From NCBI GenBank assembly GCA_013695005.1, contig JACDBJ010000410.1, forward strand, positions 1-5,969: 5,969 nucleotides of DNA, read 5' to 3'. The stretch comes from Pseudonocardiales bacterium (GTDB lineage: Bacteria; Actinomycetota; Actinomycetes; Mycobacteriales; Pseudonocardiaceae). The notes below the pieces were generated by a model. It had not been told where the DNA came from. It saw only the letters and a program-made list of their open reading frames with translations, and made no database searches. Below are positions 5,169-5,969 of this stretch, one piece after another. The position numbers were made by a program, and so were the translations under genes. Each line of letters starts with the position of its first letter. The first letter of the stretch is position 1.

Positions 5169-5880
5169 ATCGTCGGGCCGGGCCGCCACCTCGCTGGTAG
5201 ATGAGGTCGCGGACCTCCCGACCCTCGTGCACGGCACGCTGCTCGAACTTGGTCATGGGCCGCCACGGTGGCCGCGGGACGGGGCCGCCGCGCAGCAGCG
5301 GCTCGGCGTCGGCAACGAGCTGCATCTGCTCGGCGTAGTCGACCCAGTCGGTGGCCATGTGCAGGGTCGCGGTTGGCGCGAGCCGCGACGCGGCGAGCGT
5401 GACGAACGGCGGCTGGATGAGGCGGCGCTTGTGGTGGCGGCGTTTGGGCCACGGGTCGGGGAAGTAGACCCGGATGCCGGCCAGCGAGCCGGGCTCGATC
5501 AGCTCGGCGAGCACGTCGACGGCGTCGCCGCGCAGCAGCCGCAGGTTCTCGCTGCCCGCGGCCTCGATCCGCATCAGCAGCTGCGCCAGCCCCGGCTGGT
5601 ACATCTCGACTGCCAGGTGCAGCGTGTCGGGCTGGGCGGTGGCCAGCGCCGCCGTCGACTCGCCCATCCCGGAGCCGACCTCCAGCACCAGCGGCCCGGT
5701 CCGGCCGAACCACCCGGCGACGTCCAACGGCGGCTGGAGGTCGGCGGCGTCGCGGCCGTAGCGCGACCACGACCGCTCCCACGCGTGCTGCTGCCCCGGC
5801 GTCATCCGCCCGGCGCGCGGGTCGTAGCTGGTCACGCGCCGGATCGGCGGCGAGGGCTCGTGGGCGTTGGTCACCGGCAC
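5167..5880 (-). CDS. trmB: tRNA (guanine(46)-N7)-methyltransferase TrmB
   Basis: This 237-residue protein transfers a methyl group from S-adenosylmethionine to N7 of guanine 46 in the variable loop of tRNAs, in the cytosol. The class I methyltransferase fold is plain. Motif I is LVLEVGSGMGEST (64-76), with Glu92 in AVEM at the end of strand 2. RGDAVDVL (117-124) carries Asp119. The TrmB signature YFPDPWPKRRHHKRRL spans 139-154, ATDW lies at 176-179, and TKFEQRAVHEG (210-220) is the conserved tRNA/guanine-binding TKFE block. All key blocks are present and the length is normal, with a 25-residue N-terminal extension before the SAM domain. The GTG at 5880 is chosen; GTG at 5874 is also possible. 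It is the first gene of a minus-strand operon with the NYN protein and the amidohydrolase. Confidence 0.95.
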   Translation of the reverse strand: MPVTNAHEPSPPIRRVTSYDPRAGRMTPGQQHAWERSWSRYGRDAADLQPPLDVAGWFGRTGPLVLEVGSGMGESTAALATAQPDTLHLAVEMYQPGLAQLLMRIEAAGSENLRLLRGDAVDVLAELIEPGSLAGIRVYFPDPWPKRRHHKRRLIQPPFVTLAASRLAPTATLHMATDWVDYAEQMQLVADAEPLLRGGPVPRPPWRPMTKFEQRAVHEGREVRDLIYQRGGGPARR

Positions 5881-5886
5881 GACACC

Positions 5887-5892
5887 AGGCTA
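5887..5892 (-). promoter_or_regulatory. Candidate -10 box for a leaderless trmB operon mRNA
   Basis: On the minus strand TAGCCT matches TANNNT and stands six bases before the GTG at 5880. The expected transcription start would fall on the start codon. No Shine-Dalgarno sequence is visible upstream of that GTG, which fits leaderless translation. A -35 box at normal spacing is not evident. Confidence 0.35.
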
Positions 5893-5942
5893 GAGCGTTG
5901 CCTCACGGGTCTCCGTCGACCTCGCCCGCCACTCGTGTGACA

Positions 5943-5948
5943 TAACAT
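5943..5948 (+). promoter_or_regulatory. Possible -10 box for a rightward gene beyond the window
   Basis: TAACAT fits TANNNT within TGTGACATAACATCC, an AT-richer island in the last 40 bases. It is divergent to trmB and no coding sequence has begun by 5969, so a rightward gene probably starts just outside. By analogy with related genomes a phosphoenolpyruvate carboxykinase gene is a candidate, but nothing in the window shows it. Confidence 0.25.
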
Positions 5949-5969
5949 CCGCTGGGAGCAAGAAAAGCC

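Noticed and set aside
3667..5940. 757-codon plus-strand open frame
   Set aside because: It is antisense to three recognisable genes. Long shadows are expected in DNA with such GC-rich third positions, and its composition (Arg, His, Gln, Gly) fits no real protein.

Overview
The window is 5,969 bp of very GC-rich DNA. Its strongly GC-biased third codon positions, many GTG starts and short or absent 5' leaders point to an actinomycete. The gene set (AI-2E family permease, NYN-domain protein, TrmB) recalls the mmpL3 neighbourhood of Mycobacterium tuberculosis, where to my memory Rv0205, Rv0206c/mmpL3, Rv0207c and Rv0208c/trmB lie together. A Pseudonocardiales-type organism is a reasonable guess, but it is inference.

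Layout. Bases 1-135 are the last 44 codons of an aldo/keto reductase on the + strand. It converges, across about 23 bp, on a minus-strand AI-2E family permease (159-1397). A 243-bp divergent intergenic region (1398-1640) follows. It holds candidate promoter boxes, a perfect 10-bp palindrome and a large stem-loop in the leader of the next gene. Two plus-strand genes of unknown function come next. The first (1641-2147) encodes a 168-residue orphan with a Pro/Ala-rich linker and a basic tail. The second (from 2329) encodes a Gly/Leu/Pro-rich repeat protein with no basic or aromatic residue over more than 190 consecutive positions after its N-terminal domain. Its reading frame appears to slip by one base near 3102, and no plus-strand frame has a stop before it runs antisense into the next gene.

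The right half is a tight minus-strand operon, transcribed trmB (5880-5167), then an NYN-domain putative RNase (5156-4503), then an MTA/SAH-deaminase-type amidohydrolase (4506-3175). The spacing is 10 bp and then a 4-bp GTGA overlap. TrmB makes m7G in tRNA and releases S-adenosylhomocysteine. An NYN protein may cut RNA, and the amidohydrolase family deaminates S-adenosylhomocysteine, methylthioadenosine or related nucleosides. A shared role in tRNA or nucleoside metabolism is plausible but unproven. The last 90 bp are a leader region, probably feeding trmB leftwards and an unseen gene rightwards.

No tRNA, rRNA, CRISPR array, insertion sequence or phage gene was seen. The least explained part is the middle, 1500-3200: two orphan genes, a structured leader and an apparently damaged 3' end.
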